From: Seiridium cupressi
Taxonomy: Eukaryota; Ascomycota; Sordariomycetes; Amphisphaeriales; Sporocadaceae
Length of the DNA: 64,000 bases
Direction of reading: 5' to 3'
Assembly: GCA_036674765.1 (NCBI GenBank)
Contig: JARVKI010000128.1
Location: forward strand, 27,602 to 91,601
Below, in pieces: positions 21,684 to 32,927 of the stretch; the stretch's first letter is position 1; each line of letters opens with the position of its first letter. The notes beneath the pieces are model-generated. The model saw only the letters and a program-made list of their open reading frames with translations, ran no database searches and was not told where the DNA came from. Both the position numbers and the translations under genes were made by a program.

Positions 21684-23453
21684 ATGTTGTCCACTCCTAG
21701 ACTATGGGCGCCAATGGGTGTGCTGATCCTTGGTGTGAAAGAGGCGTATGGTAGTGGTATGTGGTCAGCTAGTTTGAACATATCCGTGGCAAAGCAACTG
21801 ATGTACGATAGCCATTCACTATAATGCTCCATACTGCAACACGTCAAGCACAATCAGTACTGTTGCGAGCATTCCGCCTTCATATGTTCCTTCGCCGGCG
21901 ACATCTGTCAAGCCACACAACAGCTCAAGCATTAGTGTCGTTACCACTACTGTACCAACAACCATCGTTTCGTACACAGCGTCCACACCTCACTATAGTA
22001 ATGCCACAATCAGCACCACGACTACTAGGGTGATATCGTACACCACGGCAGCCGTGACAACTAATTCAGTTACTACGTCCGTCACTGTTCCCACCACGAC
22101 TACTAGCGTGATATCGTATACCACGACAGCTGTGACAACTGATTCAGTCACTACGTCCGTCACCGTTCCCACCACGACTACTGTGCCGACGACGATTACT
22201 TCATTTGCAACATATACCATCACTCCTACGCCCACCAGCTCAGTTTATGTGGAATGTCCCACCACATGCAGCATGTAGGATTCCCTTCTCGCAAGCACCT
22301 CAATGGAGCATGCATGGCTAACACAGATCTGAAGCTCTGCTGGGACCGTGAACCTGTTTTTCTGGCCCACTAACAACGACTATTCCTACCCCTCCACCTA
22401 TGTCGACACGGCGCTTGATTATACCTTGTATGTGTATTTTGTCTTGGCCGTTATTCTCATCTGGGATAACTTCATTCGCTAACCTGTCCAAACAGTACGT
22501 CGCCGTCTGTGTACATGGTTATCAACTCCATATTCGGCTATAACTCTCTCGGTCTCGCGGGTCCCTCTGCCACCAATGCAATCTTTGCCCTTGACCTGGA
22601 CGAAGTTTCCACAATCGTCCCAGGCGTGTCGGCAACACGTCAACTAACTCTGAATGACCTCGGCACCGATTGCCCACAGTCGGCAGAACCCTCGGCGATT
22701 CTTACGATGACTGATGCACACTGCGATCCAACTCTGGTAGCTCCAGATGTTGTCAAGTCCTGGGCCTCCCCGTGCAATGCATGCGGCAGGTTTGGCCTCT
22801 TCGATCCCCCGTACGCCATTCCCACCATTCCCGGAGGCCTTTTAGGGACGACGACAACTGCAGTCGAATCTACTACCACTGAGGCAACTACAGCTGCAAC
22901 ATCAGCGGCGACGGGAGCCACAGCCACTGCCACAGCCACTGCCACTGCTACCCCGACCACTACGGCCACAACAACTACGCCTGTTGTGGCGAGTACACCG
23001 ACCACAGCCGCTCAGTCCACGGCGGCCGGGACGACGGGAGTGATGTCGCTTGGACCCTCCGGTATTGTGGTTGTATATTACTACAGCGGAACCGCGGTGA
23101 CCACAACCGTCCCGGCCACCGGTTCCACGGCGGTGTTCGATGGCCAGACTATTACATCGGGTGGCGCAGCTGTGACGCTGACCAGCGTGGTCATCGACGT
23201 GTCGTCCGTCGCCACTACAGCTTCGAGCTCCGATGCTTCGGCCACCACATCTGCCTTATCGTCGCCAACCCCTACAGCTTCGAGCTCCGATTCTTCAGCC
23301 ACCAAATCTGCCATCACATCTGCCACCACATCTGCCACATCGTCGTCAACCCCGACAGCATCTGCGGTGGTAACAGCTGCAGCACAGAGGACGACGGTAG
23401 GGCTTGCGGCATTGGCGTTAAGCTTGCTGGCTACGACATTCTTGCTGTACTAA
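21684..23453 (+). CDS. Ser/Thr-rich GPI-type cell-surface protein
   Basis: Four exons (21684-21756, 21812-22274, 22335-22427, 22496-23453) give 528 residues. The first exon encodes the signal peptide (MLSTPRLWAPMGVLILG). A Thr/Ser/Val-rich mucin-like region follows, holding a 26-residue tandem repeat. Next comes a conserved block with SAGTVNLFFWPTNNDYSYP, DYTFTSPSVYM and a PCNACGRFGLFDPPYAIP segment seen in many Pezizomycotina surface proteins. Another long Thr/Ala/Ser-rich stretch leads to a C-terminal hydrophobic tail ending in LLATTFLLY, the pattern of a GPI-attachment signal. The intron at 22275-22334 removes an in-frame TAG. Expected to be heavily O-glycosylated and wall- or membrane-attached; no enzymatic domain seen. 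Confidence 0.82.
22030..22182 (+). repeat. 78-bp coding tandem repeat (two copies)
   Basis: Two copies starting at 22030 and 22108 with only a few substitutions encode the VISYTT-AVTT-SVTTSVTVPTTTT unit of the mucin-like protein. Copy number of such repeats often varies between strains and alters wall properties (family knowledge). Confidence 0.75.
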
Positions 23454-23920
23454 GATTACGATTATGAATTAGAAGATACCTTTAATGATTAATATTGTTG
23501 GGGGGTGAGGCATTCATGGAAAACAAGGGCTTCACAATATCCCACCGAATACAAATCAAGGATATGGCGTTGGGTAATACACGAACTTCAACGAGAGTAG
23601 ATACCACGTGGCATTTGATTATAGTACAATAATATAAAATACTTGAGTCTGAAGTACGCGCATCCTGATAGAGTGATAAGGCGCTATGCCGCAACTGCTA
23701 TTTATTAAAATCAAATCGTGAAAGTGGGAGCATCTCTGTTTGTCGCTTTTATTTTTATTTTTATTTTTATTTTATTTCTTTTCTTGGGGGCCCATTGGTT
23801 ATAGCTCAGGTGAAACGCCTGCGCAAGCGTATAACTTATCCAGTTCGCGACCACAAGTTTTGATAAAACATCGTCTGTCGTCATTTGGAGGCCTAAGTTG
23901 ACCCGTCTAAATTGACCACA
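23454..23920. other. AT-rich intergenic with (TTTTA)n microsatellite
   Basis: No gene. A pentanucleotide (TTTTA)n run of about five units occupies roughly 23747-23775. Confidence 0.6.
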
Positions 23921-24505
23921 CTATGTATTATATCCCATAAGTAAGGAATGTCCCTGTATCCAGTCTTGGCGGCCGAAGGCCGTTGCCTCTGCCTTATAGA
24001 TATCCCCAGCCTCTCGATACCATAGTTCTAGCACTTCTAGATTCTCACGCAACGACGCGTCTACTTGTTCCTGGTAACTTGAGGCCATATGTATAGCCCG
24101 TTCCAAGTACGCCCGAGCCAACTGATGCCGAGGGTGGCTGCTTGCCATTTGTCCGTCCCACCTGGCTCTATTGAACCTCGCGACCGCTACCGCTGCAGCT
24201 ACTTTAAAGTAAATCCTGTCATCTCCAGAAGAGGCTGCCGGTCTGACATCCCGACAAAGCATTCCTGCATGCCAAGTGTGGACTGGTAAGATATCATGCC
24301 AATCTGCTTCTTCGACAGTGGTTTCTTGCCGCGAAAAAAAGATCCTTGCTCGGCCAAATTTGGATCGTTGATTTGCCTGCATCTTCAACGCGACCATTGA
24401 AAGTCTCCCAAGAAGTGACTCGTTAAGGTTTTGAGCGGAATGGAAACATCTTTGTTTACCAAATGCGAATCCATCCGGACGCCCACTGGGAACGATACTT
24501 TCGAT
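23921..24505 (-). pseudogene. Possible gene fragment of unknown family
   Basis: A frame stays open from 24505 to the TAG-type end near 23921 (about 195 codons); the first ATG lies at about 24397 and gives 158 residues. The protein-like composition and a helical, TPR-like segment (RAYLERAIHMASSYQEQVDASLRENLEVLELWYREAGDIY, in part) suggest it was coding. The open frame upstream of the first ATG (PDGFAFGKQRCFHSAQNLNESL region) also looks coding, so this may be the 3' end of a larger, otherwise lost gene. I do not recognise the family. It may equally be a real short gene starting at 24397. Confidence 0.3.
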
Positions 24506-24763
24506 TTAGGCATTTCCCGGTTTACCGTGCTACTAAAGATAATTCTAATACATGCTGGACAAGAGGCTCTTTGTATGTCGACATATAAGACTGAGGAAGT
24601 GACTTGGCTTGTTTATTTATTTTCCACATGGAGGACAGCCGTTTACTGACCACAAACCATAGCATTATCTTACGGCACGCTCGTATATCAGACCATACCT
24701 TGGAAGGCGTATATCCAAGCACAACAGTTCGTTGATTTTTATTATCAGTACGTAGACGATCGA
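24398..24763. other. Intergenic, nothing further recognised
   Basis: Partly overlaps the open upstream part of the fragment at 23921-24505; the remainder up to the stop codon of the alcohol dehydrogenase gene shows no feature. Confidence 0.4.
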
Positions 24764-25843
24764 CTATAAAACTAGGACACCTCGAAATCTGACATTACCC
24801 GAGGTACAATGATCCATGGCCTTCTGAGCGTCGTTGAGGGAGAACTTCTCAATCATGCACTTGACGCCATGATCCCTGGCGAACTGCAGAGTATCCTCTG
24901 AATCCAGCGCCGCCCCGCTGGGCCATCCATGAACCGATAGCCCTTTTGTTACCATGGCGGTCGAGTCAACCTCGATGCCGCCAACCGGCGCCAGCACAAG
25001 CAGCTTGCCCCCCGCTTGCAGCCCGCCTAGCAGAGGAGAGATGGCCTTGGGATTTGGCGCCGTCGCGACGATGATGGCAGCACCACCCAGGGCTTGAAGC
25101 TTTCCAACTGCGTCTTCCTTGCTTGTGTCGATATACTCGTGTGCTCCGAGCTGCTGGGCGAATGCCTGCTTGTGCTCCCCGCTGCTTATAGCCGCGACAC
25201 GATAGCCCATGTGACGGGCAAACTGGATGGCGAGATGACCGAGTCCACCGATACCTTGAATTGCCACAAGACTGCCCTGCTCGACGTGCAACTTGCGAAT
25301 TGAGTTGAAGACGGTGACCCCAGCGCACAAGAGTGGCGCTGACTCGGCTGGGTCAAGGTCTTTCGGGATACGAACTCCAGCTTCTTCCCTCAAAATGGTA
25401 TACTCGGCATATCCTCCATCGCGGGTGACACCATTGATATCGCTTTTGTCACACATTTGGTACTGGCCGCGGACGCATTGCCGACAAGTGCCATCGTGTC
25501 CACCGTGCCAAGGACCACCAATGCGATCACCAACGGAGAATCTCGTTACGTCCTTGCCGAGGCTCACAACATCTCCAACAATTTCGTGGCCTGGAATCAC
25601 GGTATTAGTGACATGATGAGGGGGCAATGCAGCGGGTTAGAACGTACCTGGAACGCGTGGGAAGACGTCTCCGAGGTGGCCTTGTTGCTCAGCGCTGTCG
25701 GTATGGCAGACACCGCACGCCAGGACCTTGACAAAGATCTCTCTTGGACCAGGCTGCTTGATATCCAAGTCCTTGAAAACCAGTGGAGCACCTGCAGTCT
25801 CAATGACAGCAGCCTTATAGGTCTGAGGGACTGCGTAAGACAT
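24764..25843 (-). CDS. Zinc-dependent alcohol dehydrogenase (MDR family)
   Basis: Two exons (25843-25648 and 25590-24764) with a 57-nt intron give 340 residues, the standard MDR length. The catalytic-zinc ligands appear in CGVCHTD and PGHE (rebuilt by the splice), and the third ligand region is FARDH/MIEKF-side. The structural zinc lobe reads GTCRQCVRGQYQMC, three cysteines plus a changed first position, as in a subgroup of fungal enzymes. The Rossmann loop is GIGGLGHLAIQFA, and the following SSGEHK suggests NADP or NAD use cannot be decided by eye. It should interconvert primary alcohols and aldehydes in the cytosol. Neighbours give no pathway context. The C-terminus (GNVRFRGVLVL) is complete. 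Confidence 0.9.
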
Positions 25844-27092
25844 CTTGAGGATTGTGTCCAGCGTCCAGTGTTTTTCTGCGTTGGCCTTTATTTTAAGAGT
25901 AGTAATAGCACAAGAGTCAATTTCGCCGGGTATGAGTATCGTAGTTCCGACTCAACGGCAGTGGAGAGGTCGCACATCAATTGATATAGAAATCGTTCTC
26001 GGATTTGGAAGTAACATGTTTGTTAATCCCGATGCGCGGGGCGGGATGCCTGACTCTACATTGTAGTTACTTCCGAAAACATGACGCTTAGATAAAGTCG
26101 CCGTGCCTCGGAAGCGGAACACTGGGGAATGAGAGTCGGCATTCTCGAATGTGGGGGCTTGGACAGATTCTTTATTTTCGGCTGGTCGCAGACCGTGTGT
26201 GTAATTCTGGCACGGGAGGGATCAATCGTTGTAGACCCCACTATCTAGCAATTCGTTGCACTGGGAAAATTGACTTGAGTATGATTAGGGTATTTTTAGA
26301 GACAGATAAAAACACTATAGTCGAAATACTACTACACGATAATACTTGGCGCCGACTTTTGGTCGTAGACATAACCTATACGGCACTTATCTAGTAAGCC
26401 TGTGGCACTCCAAACGGCAACAGGCCGTTGCTCTCTTTCTCCGCTGCAATCTCATCAAGGTTTTCCAGATTGACGGGTTCACGGCATTCAATGGAGGGGT
26501 GCCTGATAGGCTCGCTTAAAATTTCAGCGAGGGAGCGCGAATCGTGGTCAGATCAGCGGACATCTCGAAGGATAATATGTGAGCCTTCAATTTAGTCTGA
26601 TCACAGAAGTCGTGCTCTCACTAGGCTCAGGGAGGCTGACATGAAGGAATGTTGGCTTCTTTCATCTTGTCAACCGCCTCTATTGCTTGAGACTGCGCGA
26701 TATACGTACAGTATGGGGTTTGGTAGACGTGTCGCTCAATTACCCTGATTGGCAGGCTCTACGAATGCTTATTGGAACTAAACCCGATCCATGTTCCAAA
26801 CGCCGACGCCTTAGGCCCCGCCCGCTCTAACCATGAACAGTGACGATGGCTGTGGTGGCACAATAAGCGCAAGGTATAGCTTATGTGCGAACGAGCTGCA
26901 ATCGAAGCATCTTTGCTATATCTAGCATATACTGATACTGATGCCCAAAAGAACGACTCATGCCATTGTTGAGAACTGGATTTGATGCCCAATTTGAATT
27001 CTGGCTACATTATAAAATTGCATCTTTGCATCTAGATTTGGTAGCCTCGACTTTGTCGCTCAAGCCTTAGGACTAGGTTATCATTTGACCTT
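25844..27092. other. Gene-poor interval with one short coding-like fragment
   Basis: Apart from the fragment at 26391-26550, no gene is supported across about 1.2 kb. The first part is the promoter of the alcohol dehydrogenase gene. Confidence 0.5.
26391..26550 (-). pseudogene. Short C-terminal gene fragment, family unknown
   Basis: Reading the minus strand, about 52 codons end at TAG (26393-26391) with a protein-like sequence that includes RSLAEILSEP, HPSIECREPVNLENLDEIAAE and a closing LLPFGVPQAY. An in-frame TGA lies just upstream, and neighbouring sequence in another frame looks coding (ADLTTIRAPS), suggesting a frameshifted remnant. I cannot name the family. Confidence 0.3.
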
Positions 27093-28111
27093 TCATCTGC
27101 TATATTCCTCTACATGGTATGTAGAAAAGAATGCACGAGGAAAACAGCAATGATTGTCCTGCAGAATTGCTCTTGTCATGATAGTCTGATGAGTATCATT
27201 TTCCTTCGTTATCACCAGCCAAAGCGTATTCTCCCCTAGCTTCAGCTTCGTGGGCGTGTCTGGTGTCAGCTCCGAGATATGGGTTCTGAGTCCACTCAAT
27301 TGCGTCTCTGCATCTGCGCTCTTGCCAGATAATGCACTTTGCAGAATTTGATTGCTCGAAATACCAAGACGACTGGAAAGCTCGCGAGTATCCAGCAATT
27401 CCGCGCGGAGGTGCCGCGGTCCGAACCAGTCCTTGTTCGCCACCGTCGTATAGACGACGGCACGAGCACGGGGCGTCTGTGGCTTCTGCGTCACGGCATT
27501 GACAGTCGTGCTCGGGATACTGACGACTGCGCCAGCGGTATTCATGGCCGTTGATATCGGCAAAGTGATGGCAGCCCCAATGACGCCGAACGCTGCGCCG
27601 AGAACGTTGCCCTTCTTGGCATTCTCGCTTATGTTACGGCCAAGTTGTTTTGCATGCGTCGCGACGTTCTTCCCGAACTGCTTGGGCATTTGGCCGAAGT
27701 TCTTAGCCATATCGGCTGCGTGACTGATAGCCCGGTCAGTGACCTTGGCAGCCAAAAAGGCGGATAGGGTGTTCAAGAACGATGCCCATGTTTCTGGCGG
27801 AATCCCATGAGCTAGTAACGAGGGTGAATAAGCTTGGGGAAAGGTGCAGCGGGGTCTGGTGATATCTGGGGTATGGCGATCGGCTGCTGTATAGGAGTCG
27901 CCGATTCAGTATACGAAGGGGCAGGGGCATCTGCAGGGAAGGCAAATGGCGAAGCTATCGTTGGGCCCTTCTCTGATGATTTGATATCGGTTGTGGCTAC
28001 GCTGGTTTGTGTCTGGGTTGACGGACCGGCCTCGGCTTCATAAGACGGCGGCGCTTCTGCCTCATCGGTCTTATCCCGAAGGATATCCGTAGTCTGCTTT
28101 TCAGAAGGCAT
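27093..28111 (-). pseudogene. Pro-rich / amphipathic fungal protein with an apparent one-base frameshift
   Basis: The first frame (28111 to about 27840) starts at a good ATG and encodes a Pro/Ser/Thr-rich, disordered region with PPSYEAE and APSYTES motifs. Near 27838-27842 it passes into another frame that begins with YSPSLLAHGIPPETWASFL and continues through SAFLAAKVTDRAISHAADMAKNFG to a stop at 27093. Fungal relatives read straight through such a junction, and adding one C to the CCCC run at this point would restore PFPQAYSPS; I found no GT donor of normal type in the first frame that could replace it. The second part has Gly/Ala-rich helices (NVLGAAFGVIGAAITLP) that may contact membranes. 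Function unknown. Single-base deletion, sequencing error or an unusual intron are the alternatives. Confidence 0.6.
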
Positions 28112-30445
28112 GCTTGAGAGGACTATCTGAGATGATGAAAAAATTATCTTTTAACGGTCTCTGGATAGACAAAATTAGGGGTCTTCCTGGTGCGACCCGG
28201 ACGCTATTTTATGCTACCGTCAGCGAGACCTCGCAGCTCCTGGCTCTTGGATGTGGAGGGTTCCGAGTCCGAGGGAGGCGCAGCTAACAGCTAGCGCGCC
28301 TGGGGATCTGAGACAGACTCAGCTGTGTGTCATCGGCTACTCAGCAGTCATACATTGTAGCCCGCCACGGGCCTCGAAATGGTTGGCTTTCTAATGTATC
28401 ACTAAGCTCTCCGTAGCGTGTGAACAGCTGTGGGCTACAATGTGACAATGCAGGCGTTGGCAGGATCTGTGCTGCTTCGGAACGACCACTAATTCGAGAG
28501 TGACGACGATGTGGGCCGGCCCATCTAATTGGGTATACATTTGACATTCACCGCCAAGAGTCTTGAACGCTGTCTGTATAAATGGTACGTTGTTGCTGTC
28601 AAACACGGTCTCTATATGGTTGCTCGTAGTAGCTTCACAGGAATTAAGATGCCAGCCAGCAGTGCAGTACGTACCGTTTTTTTGAAGTCGCATTAACAGC
28701 ACTAGGTTAGGTAGTCTAGGACGCGCGAAGGCCTTAGTTAGAACAACCGCGGATTAAGAACAGCTACGTGATTAACCTTGGGATCATGGCGCAGGGCTAG
28801 CCTTTGATTATAACCGCCTGCCGTGAGATTAACAGCTTGGACAATTTCAGCCCCGCGTACATAGTCCCACCTGAATGTATCCATTAATACTGGAGACTTG
28901 ACGGAAACCATGGTGAGTATGCCTGTCTCCCGTCAGGTGTTTGGCTCCACTGGGCCCCATAATGAAGCAACTTCGCGACCTAAGGACATGGTTATCTTGT
29001 AATAAAGTTTAGTGTACCAACAATCAATAGTAGATCGAATGCAACCCATTTCACAATCAAACAGCAGGAAATCAGCCCATGGATAGCCTCGATGACAAAG
29101 GAGCTTGTAGCGCCCTGGGCAGGAAACTCATATCAAGCTGGCGTACAAGATTAGTCTACCAAACGAGAGCAAAATCATCAAGGTGTTCATCAAACAGTAA
29201 ACAAGGAAAATCGATGCGTCGGTGACCAATCACCAGAGAAGCCTCATCGTCAATGACTCTCCAGTAGGTCGAAATATCTCTGAATTAGAGCTATGGGATC
29301 ATAAATGTAGGATGGCCGTATTGCTCAACGGGACAAGAAATATCCATACCCGTCAAATAACAACTAACCAAGACGTATAAAGCAGTAGCTCACCAATAAG
29401 TATTCGGTTTCTTACTTTAGTTCTTACACTATCTTGTACTATCATCTTCGCTATGCCGGCCGCCGATAGAAGTATCGACCTCGAAGACGCCGAACTTGAG
29501 AGCTTGGATAGGGGAGATTTCCCAAGACCCAATTACATAAATAATCGACATAATGGCAAATTATCCCAAGTGAACAGTGCACTGCTTCCACCGCAGATGT
29601 GACAAGCACGACAAGATATGCATCTTGGAGTTCGCCATCGACGATGGTGCGGGCCATATTACCACGAAATGCCATTTCAAAGTAAAGAGCGAGTGTCAAG
29701 AAGCCTGCTAGCAAGACCGATACCAACGGCCACAAGTGCCACTACTATACGGTTTCCAGCGGTTGGAGCGGGCGGTTTGGGCCGAGCAACGGATTTACCG
29801 TGCTCTCTGTAGTTGATCGCGAAAAGCATGATATTGTCTAGCCAGGGTATACCGATAAGCAACTATGGGGAGGCAAGGCTGTTTAACCAGATCAGTCTTA
29901 TGCTCCAGCTAAGTTGCTTCGCTAGGACGTATTGGACTGTAGCAGTGTTGAACAGAGCCGGCTCTAAATCATGGGAAATAGGTCAGAACGACTCTTTGAA
30001 TTCAAAATAGGCTGGGATGGCACTTTTGAAAGTTGGGGGACTAACTATTTAGCCAAGCGTAATGGGAAGGCATGATATATTTGGCCGAAAAGAGGTACGA
30101 AAAATCTGCAAAGGAAAATGATGCAATCAAACTTGCAAGAATGTCATGCCTACAGAAAAGTCGCAGCAGAGCTTGATAGCAGTGCGCCAATGGCGCCCGT
30201 TGGAACCGCACCAAACCAATCATAATTCGATCGCATGAGCGCCCCATCTCCCATGGATATACAATCTTCAGCTTGCCATGGACCTTACGGGTGATTCGGA
30301 CCATTCTTGAACAGCTAGCCCAAGCCTTCGGGTATCGTAACATTGACATATGGACGCTTTAGCTTGGGACTGTCGCATAACATGGAGTGAAGAAAGACGT
30401 AAGGGTGTATCTCAAAGGGAACAAACTAAAGATTAAGCATAAACT
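28112..30445. other. Long gene-poor interval
   Basis: About 2.3 kb without a supported gene. A minus-strand open frame at 29451-29735 encodes a possible membrane helix (WPLVSVLLAGFLTLALYFEM) and another at 29677-29862 carries a hydrophobic stretch in a different frame, so a decayed membrane-protein gene is possible but unproven. The rest holds nothing recognisable. Confidence 0.45.
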
Positions 30446-32122
30446 CTAAGGGAACATTGGCGGCGGCGGACCTTCGCCCGGTCTTCCACCGCCTGGTCTC
30501 CGCCTCCCTGGTCCACCATCCCAGTATCTTTCCCCATCCTCCACTTCTGACCCATTCGAACACCTTGGGTTATTATACTCTTCCACCGTACCCATTGGCC
30601 ACATGGGGATTACGCATACCTCGTTGATGGCGCATGCGGGGCATCGCTTGAACCTTGTCCAGTTCAGACTTTGCATCAATGCCCTTATCGCACTCGAGGC
30701 AGCTGCGAGCGATGGCTCATCTGGTGCTGGATCGGTAACCACCAAATCGCGGACGCGGAATAGCGTACTGCAGATCTCGTGGGTCACAGTCTTAAGTGCC
30801 AACTTGATGAGATGGTCCGAGTCGGTCACTGGTGTCACGGAGCGTAGGTAGAAGTTGGCGCATCGATCAATTGCTTCTTCGGTGGTTTCAGCCCCCGAAC
30901 CGTCAATGAAGAGAGTCAGCAGGAAGTTGACTTCGCTGGCCATGGACGGGATGCTGTCGACAGACTCGGCCATATATTTGAGGCGGTCCGAGTAGCGGCC
31001 GACGATGAGATCGGTGACATCCTGCCAATCGATGATCCGTGCTGGTGCGTCGCGTCTATCGGCGACCACGTCGCCGAGATGGGCCTTGATAGCAGCCATT
31101 TGGTCTTGTTCAACAGAGAACAGTCTGGGCAGATCCTGCCTCTTCAAGTTCGGGTTCGTCAAGTTGACCGGGAAGAAGAAAGCCGATACCATAGAGGAGT
31201 AATCAATGATTGTCCTCGTCGACCCAATGCCCTGATACCTCTCTGACAGACCTCTGATGAACTCTATATTGCCAAAGCCACCTGGGCCACGGTTTTGATC
31301 TGGTCGCTGCAGCGCCTGTATCTCCTTCAACCCGTCAGAGAAGTCGCACTTGATGATCTCGAAGCCGGCTTCCATGCGAACTACCCCCTGGAGTCCCCAT
31401 TCTTTGCACAGCGTGCATAGATCCTTGGCACGCTGCTGCTCGTCCATAGGTCCGCCGCCTCCTGGACCACGTCGTTTAGGTGGCTCCTCGTCGTCTTCGG
31501 TGCGTGAATGGCGAGCCCACCGGTCCGTCTCATTGCCTGGCGTCTTGCCTCTGAGGAGGTAGTCCTGCGAGTCTAGCGTGCCCATGGATGTCTTGCCTCC
31601 ACCCATACCATCGACATAGAGGAACTTCAGCGGGCGGGTGGTTTCGTACACGTGAAGATATCCGTGTACCTCCTCTTCATCGTCTCTTAGTTCCAGCCTC
31701 CGATGAGAATCCTTCACCACTTTCTGCTCTTCCTCATGAGATAGCTTTTCCGGTGGCGGCCCATGTCCAGGGGGTCCACCGCCACCGGGACCACCAGGAC
31801 CTCCCCGTCGTCCACGCGCGAAGTTTTCTGCATGTTCAATCTCATATGCTAACCAATCTGGTTCCGATGGGGAGTCTGGGCTGCTGTTTCCATGGTGCAG
31901 TAAGACGCCTTTCGGGACTGTGGCTATAAAGAAGGACATGCCATTATGGTGAAGTGACGAGCCCCATTGCCGCATAGCATTGTGCACGGCATTGAAGATA
32001 TCCGGACCGCGACGGCGCGCGAGCTCCTGGCTTGGCGCGAAGCCATCGCCGAGCGAGTCGGAGATGGCGACCGCTAGAGAGGCTGCCGACAAGGGCACAG
32101 CGAGCCAGCTACGAATATGCAT
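30446..32122 (-). CDS. Secreted Gly/Pro-rich conserved fungal protein of unknown function
   Basis: A single exon of 558 residues. The first 20 residues form a signal peptide (MHIRSWLAVPLSAASLAVAIS). Residues about 25-95 are a conserved domain with FNAVHNAMRQWGSSLHHNGMS and FIATVPKGVLLHHG. Two Gly/Pro/Arg-rich low-complexity tracts follow, the second before a Cys-containing DLCTLCKEWGLQGVVRMEAGFE segment. A central IEFIRGLSERYQGIGSTRT region and a C-terminal CPACAINEVCVIPMWPMGT segment look structured; the protein ends in Gly/Pro-rich sequence. I know this architecture from uncharacterised proteins of many ascomycetes but cannot assign an activity. Paired cysteines suit an extracellular or lumenal protein. 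There is no transmembrane segment other than the signal peptide. Confidence 0.8.
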   Translation of the reverse strand: MHIRSWLAVPLSAASLAVAISDSLGDGFAPSQELARRRGPDIFNAVHNAMRQWGSSLHHNGMSFFIATVPKGVLLHHGNSSPDSPSEPDWLAYEIEHAENFARGRRGGPGGPGGGGPPGHGPPPEKLSHEEEQKVVKDSHRRLELRDDEEEVHGYLHVYETTRPLKFLYVDGMGGGKTSMGTLDSQDYLLRGKTPGNETDRWARHSRTEDDEEPPKRRGPGGGGPMDEQQRAKDLCTLCKEWGLQGVVRMEAGFEIIKCDFSDGLKEIQALQRPDQNRGPGGFGNIEFIRGLSERYQGIGSTRTIIDYSSMVSAFFFPVNLTNPNLKRQDLPRLFSVEQDQMAAIKAHLGDVVADRRDAPARIIDWQDVTDLIVGRYSDRLKYMAESVDSIPSMASEVNFLLTLFIDGSGAETTEEAIDRCANFYLRSVTPVTDSDHLIKLALKTVTHEICSTLFRVRDLVVTDPAPDEPSLAAASSAIRALMQSLNWTRFKRCPACAINEVCVIPMWPMGTVEEYNNPRCSNGSEVEDGERYWDGGPGRRRPGGGRPGEGPPPPMFP

Positions 32123-32927
32123 CTTGTTCCACGAGATGGACGCGGCTCAGAACCAAGGCTTGGACACCAAGTCTATAATTGAATATATACAAATCGGAAT
32201 GGGAAGGTTGCTGAATTCCGAGACTTCAGCAAGGTCTTTGATCCCAGCTGACAGATAAGATTAGATTGCGTATACCCATCGTGCTGCGTCGTCAGCCGCC
32301 CCACTCGGCGCCGTTGGGCTCTGACGATCGGCCCCCGGAGACCGGAACAAGCGAGACTCATATGTAGACGTCAAGTTTGGTGGGGAGTTCTAAATGTTAT
32401 CTAGACCAAGATCTTTACGGGGACGCCTTTAGCGATCCTCATGACACCAACCCATTGGATATACCCGCTGCAGTATGAGCAACGTGCTATGAGCTGCATT
32501 CGGATGATCGGCTAGGAACAATCTTATTAGTGGTCTGTGGCCCAGCTCCAATGGATTGTAGTATCATGATGCTGGTGCGCACAAGCTAGATGAGCGGATG
32601 GGTTTTGGACTGATCACTTCAGCAGGCCAGTTTCAGAACAAAGTCGGGGAAACCAAGCTATAAGGGTCGAACGCCTTTTCGATTGTCTTGGAAAGCGCTA
32701 AAAGCTGGAAGATCTCAACTAATCGCTAGAACGTTGAAGGATGCGGCAGGACCCAAGCAGCATAATGCGGAACGGAAACAACCAGTGGGTATAATAGATG
32801 TGTACGCCAGAAATCTACTCTCCCCAACCGTCTCGTATCTACATGTATCGTGTCTATCGTGTCTAATAGTAATTCAATGCACCCCTGGGCTCATAAAGCA
32901 CCTCACCATCTGCAGCGAAGCTCATGC
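32123..32927. other. Intergenic region
   Basis: Promoter of the secreted Gly/Pro-rich protein on one side and 3' region of the Ivy1-like gene on the other. No further gene supported. Confidence 0.5.
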
